From Phytomonas francai (lineage: Eukaryota; Euglenozoa; Kinetoplastea; Trypanosomatida; Trypanosomatidae), in NCBI GenBank assembly GCA_001766655.1, contig MJCC01000002.1, positions 777,050-841,049 on the forward strand: a stretch of 64,000 bases of DNA, read 5' to 3'. Positions 61,686 to 64,000 of this stretch are shown here, in pieces; within the stretch, counting starts at the first letter, position 1; the number at the start of each line of letters is the position of its first letter. Under the pieces are notes generated by a model that worked only from the letters and a program-made list of their open reading frames with translations, was not told the DNA's origin and did no database searches. Position numbers and translations under genes: made by a program.

Positions 61686-63167
61686 ATGACTGAAGTATCT
61701 TTTGTACTTTCGCCGCGTAACGGCATTGTTCAACTAGTCAAATATCATGGGGATGTAATAGCGGTTTTAAAAGAAGAATCGACTTGTAAAGGTCTTGTAC
61801 CTTTTGATTTGGAAAGCTGTGAACTAGCTCCTTTGGAATTTCCTGACGGTGAAGCTACCACTGTTGCTTTGAAGGAGCATGCATGGAAATTTCAGCTCAA
61901 ATGCATCATTTCCTTGAGTCCTTCGACTGGGAATCACTGGCTCTTTCTTTCAGCACCTAGAGATAACAAGCTGCAGGATGTGAGCCTATCCTTTACGCAA
62001 GAGGACTTGCCAACACTGCGCGAAAGGTTAGAAAAGCTCTTAGAACCTTGTTTGACGGCGGGGCCGAAGGCCTATAGGTTGTTTTTGATGAGCGAGCCTG
62101 AACTAAAAGAAGGGTTTCCCACAGCCCGTTTTAATATTCCAAAAGGTGAAGCATCACAAGATGTAGGGATGTTGCCGAATGAACGGGTTTGGTTTGCTGA
62201 TGACCCCGCTGAAATTGTGGGGATGCTTTTAGCACTTATTCAGGGTATTTTCATTAATAATCAAGTGGAACCTACTGTGGTGGTATGGCCTCCATGCCTG
62301 CTATTTCCTGTCAACGTGCACGCAACGGTAGAAGCGCTTCGCCGAAAGGAGCATGAGGCGCTTTTGCTCCCACCACAAAGTCTTCTTCACGCAGGACGAC
62401 GAATCGAAAACTGGGAGACGGCCGAGGATCTGGCAAGACCACCCTCGACGGCCATCCCAAACATGCTAACTAAGAAAGAGCAGCGGCGAATCGTTTCGAA
62501 TCCGCATCTGGCGCTTAAAAAGGGCCCTTCCCCGCCTATTGGAGGAGCTACCATGCACCTTGTTAGCGGTACCTACGATTATTTTCACTACCGCTCGGAT
62601 GGCTTCGTCGATGATGGGTGGGGTTGTGCGTACCGCAGCCTGCAAACGATTCTTTCCTGGTTTCACTACGAAGGCTACCTCGCGAAGCCGGTTCCGTCGA
62701 TTCAATCTCTGCAGAAGATCCTCGCCGTCGTGGATCCTAGTAAAACGAGCAATCCTAACTTTCTCGGGTCGAAGGAGTGGATAGGTTCTATCGAAATCAT
62801 GCTGGTTTTGGGGTACTTTATGCCGGAGCTCGAATGCACGATCAAGCATTTGGAAAGTGGTTCGGAATTGGATACAGATCCTTCTCTTCAGCTCACGTTG
62901 CAAGAACATTTCAAGCGGGAGCGGTCACCTCCCATAATGATTGGCGGTAGTAGCTATGCTCATACAATTTTGGGTATTTATGCAGATATCGATAAAGCTG
63001 AGGCGATCTATCTAATCTTGGACCCACACTATTCCGCGTATTCTACAGATCTTAAGACCGCCGTCAGCAAAGGCTATGTTGGATGGAAACAGGCGAAAAA
63101 ATTCTTTAATCCTGATTCTTGGTATAATATTTGTATTCCACGTGTCGATCTTTACGATCCGCGGTGA
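61686..63167 (+). CDS. UFM1-specific protease, UFSP2-like
   Basis: The product has 493 residues. The C-terminal C78 peptidase domain (about 285-493) contains the motif GWGCAYRSLQT with the nucleophile at Cys314 (codon 62625-62627), and DPHYSAY with Asp446 and His448. These match the Cys, Asp-Pro-His catalytic layout of UFSP1/UFSP2, and DGWGCAYRS is diagnostic. The N-terminal half resembles the extended, Ufm1/ER-substrate recognising half of UFSP2, and makes the protein UFSP2-sized rather than UFSP1-sized. The enzyme matures UFM1 and removes it from targets; kinetoplastids are known to keep UFM1. A pyrimidine stretch ending TTTAG (61681-61685) abuts the ATG, so if used as acceptor the 5' UTR would consist of the spliced leader alone. 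Confidence 0.88.
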   Translation: MTEVSFVLSPRNGIVQLVKYHGDVIAVLKEESTCKGLVPFDLESCELAPLEFPDGEATTVALKEHAWKFQLKCIISLSPSTGNHWLFLSAPRDNKLQDVSLSFTQEDLPTLRERLEKLLEPCLTAGPKAYRLFLMSEPELKEGFPTARFNIPKGEASQDVGMLPNERVWFADDPAEIVGMLLALIQGIFINNQVEPTVVVWPPCLLFPVNVHATVEALRRKEHEALLLPPQSLLHAGRRIENWETAEDLARPPSTAIPNMLTKKEQRRIVSNPHLALKKGPSPPIGGATMHLVSGTYDYFHYRSDGFVDDGWGCAYRSLQTILSWFHYEGYLAKPVPSIQSLQKILAVVDPSKTSNPNFLGSKEWIGSIEIMLVLGYFMPELECTIKHLESGSELDTDPSLQLTLQEHFKRERSPPIMIGGSSYAHTILGIYADIDKAEAIYLILDPHYSAYSTDLKTAVSKGYVGWKQAKKFFNPDSWYNICIPRVDLYDPR

Positions 63168-63456
63168 AAGTATAAGCAAAACAGCAGAAAAATAAGTTAT
63201 TTTCCTAAAACAGGAAGGAACCTAAAGACTCCTCCCCCCCCCCCTCCTCCTACCACAAACTTCCGTTGATGTGATGAACTTAATACTATATGGAAAAGCT
63301 AATGAGATAAACACTCCTTCAGATTCCACTCCTCTCCTTTTTCGGTTTTATTCTCAAAGATACAATTATTTTTGGGATAACTAGTTTGCATTAGATCCTT
63401 TTGAGGAGTCTTCCCGGCTGAATTCTAGAAGGGTTTGATTCGAGCCTACATTCAAC
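63168..63456. other. Short spacer with C11 tract
   Basis: A run of 11 Cs (63234-63244) flanked by CCT units lies 67 bases after the stop. It is the only long C-run on the + strand in this window. Confidence 0.6.
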
Positions 63457-63768
63457 ATGCTTCGTCGCATCGTCGCAGGCACGATACCACCGGCCAGTGC
63501 CTCTTTAGTTTCTGGCTTCCGAGGCTACAATTTATTCCTTTTTAAAAACCCCGAGCGTAGACCGCAACTCAGCCCTGAGGAGGCCGCTAAGGTCAAAATT
63601 AATTACGCCGAATGGCCACAAGAATTTCGAGATTACGATCCGGATGATCCATACAAAAACTCGCCCGAGGTTATTGAAGGACTCTCCAGCTGGCAGCTCT
63701 TCCTTTGGGGTGCGGAAGTTGCCTTTATTTATCAATTCTACGAATGCATATTCCCGAAGGGTATTTAA
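63457..63768 (+). CDS. Small mitochondrial-type membrane protein, possibly respiratory complex subunit
   Basis: The product has 103 residues. The N-terminus MLRRIVAGTIPPASASLV is basic and hydroxylated, as in mitochondrial presequences. A charged segment follows (EWPQEFRDYDPDDPYKNSPEV), then one probable membrane span SSWQLFLWGAEVAFIYQFY, and a short C-terminus CIFPKGI. Single-span proteins with an EWP-RDYDPDDPYKN-like acidic patch occur among accessory subunits of respiratory complexes in kinetoplastids, but I cannot match a named family with confidence. The ATG at 63457 follows the last stop in frame and is the first one available. Confidence 0.6.
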   Translation: MLRRIVAGTIPPASASLVSGFRGYNLFLFKNPERRPQLSPEEAAKVKINYAEWPQEFRDYDPDDPYKNSPEVIEGLSSWQLFLWGAEVAFIYQFYECIFPKGI

Positions 63769-64000
63769 TATTATCGTGGAATTTGGCCTAGGATGTAGAA
63801 CCTTGAGGTGTATCAACCACTTTTATGCGCTTCGGGTTAGTCAATGCCAGTTGTGAGGGATGATTGTTTTGCATTTGAGTCTAAAATATATAGGAATACA
63901 CTAGTAGAGCTCAAAAATAGAGGAGTACAAGATGAGATTATTGTAAAAAAAAAGATAACTATAGTATGATTATCGATGACAGAAAGGTTAGCTAATACTA

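Overview
This window looks like a piece of a kinetoplastid (trypanosomatid-like) nuclear chromosome. All recognisable genes lie on the + strand, and none needs an intron. They are separated by AT-rich spacers with pyrimidine tracts ending in AG a short way upstream of the ATG, which is the layout of trans-splice acceptors in a polycistronic unit. Gene content agrees: a TOR-family kinase carrying a PDZ domain (the trypanosomatid TOR3/TOR-like 1 architecture), an LBP/BPI-type secreted protein of the ESAG5/GRESAG5 kind, an axonemal dynein heavy chain, and a tubulin-tyrosine-ligase-like enzyme. The organism is therefore a flagellate. Stop codons are used conventionally. I could not name the species.

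Layout: 3-3932, a 5'-truncated PAS/degenerate two-component/STE11-like kinase; 5201-7411, Misato/DML1 tubulin-like protein; 7634-10552, TTLL; 11491-13692, NSF; 15581-15919, Sm D3; 16605-18584, TPR-DnaJ protein; 19111-33076, axonemal dynein heavy chain with an assembly gap; 34900-36219, PDK/BCKDK-like mitochondrial kinase; 37305-37502, a small unknown ORF; 37670-38563, NIF/FCP1-type phosphatase; 38966-40606, LBP/BPI-like protein; 41313-49193, TOR3; about 49562-49989, a duplicated 5' fragment of a pyruvate decarboxylase gene; 50393-50755, a small membrane protein; 51837-55839, HECT E3 ligase with an assembly gap; 56237-58525, AP-1 gamma adaptin; 59057-59527, NHP2; 60004-61491, Rgp1-like; 61686-63167, UFSP2-like protease; 63457-63768, a small mitochondrial-type membrane protein. 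As usual in kinetoplastids, neighbours do not share a pathway. Loose themes are flagellum and tubulin (TTLL, dynein), vesicle traffic (NSF, AP-1 gamma, Rgp1), RNA processing (Sm D3, NHP2) and ubiquitin-type modification (HECT, UFSP2).

The most striking features are: (1) the first gene, which fuses a PAS domain, a histidine-kinase core that has lost key residues, a receiver-like domain and an HCD-type Ser/Thr kinase, with the tail of what looks like a cyclic-nucleotide-binding domain at the window edge; (2) sharp switches of base composition inside reading frames, where near-saturated GC3 islands of 0.4-1.6 kb alternate with ordinary codon use within one gene; (3) a decarboxylase 5' fragment present twice around a single N, probably a collapsed tandem array; and (4) recurrent G-tracts of 7-14 bases just downstream of stop codons, plus a G21 tract upstream of the phosphatase. 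Both large N gaps lie inside GC islands, and the reading frame changes across each, so their lengths are not real. I saw no tRNA, rRNA, CRISPR array or intact transposon.
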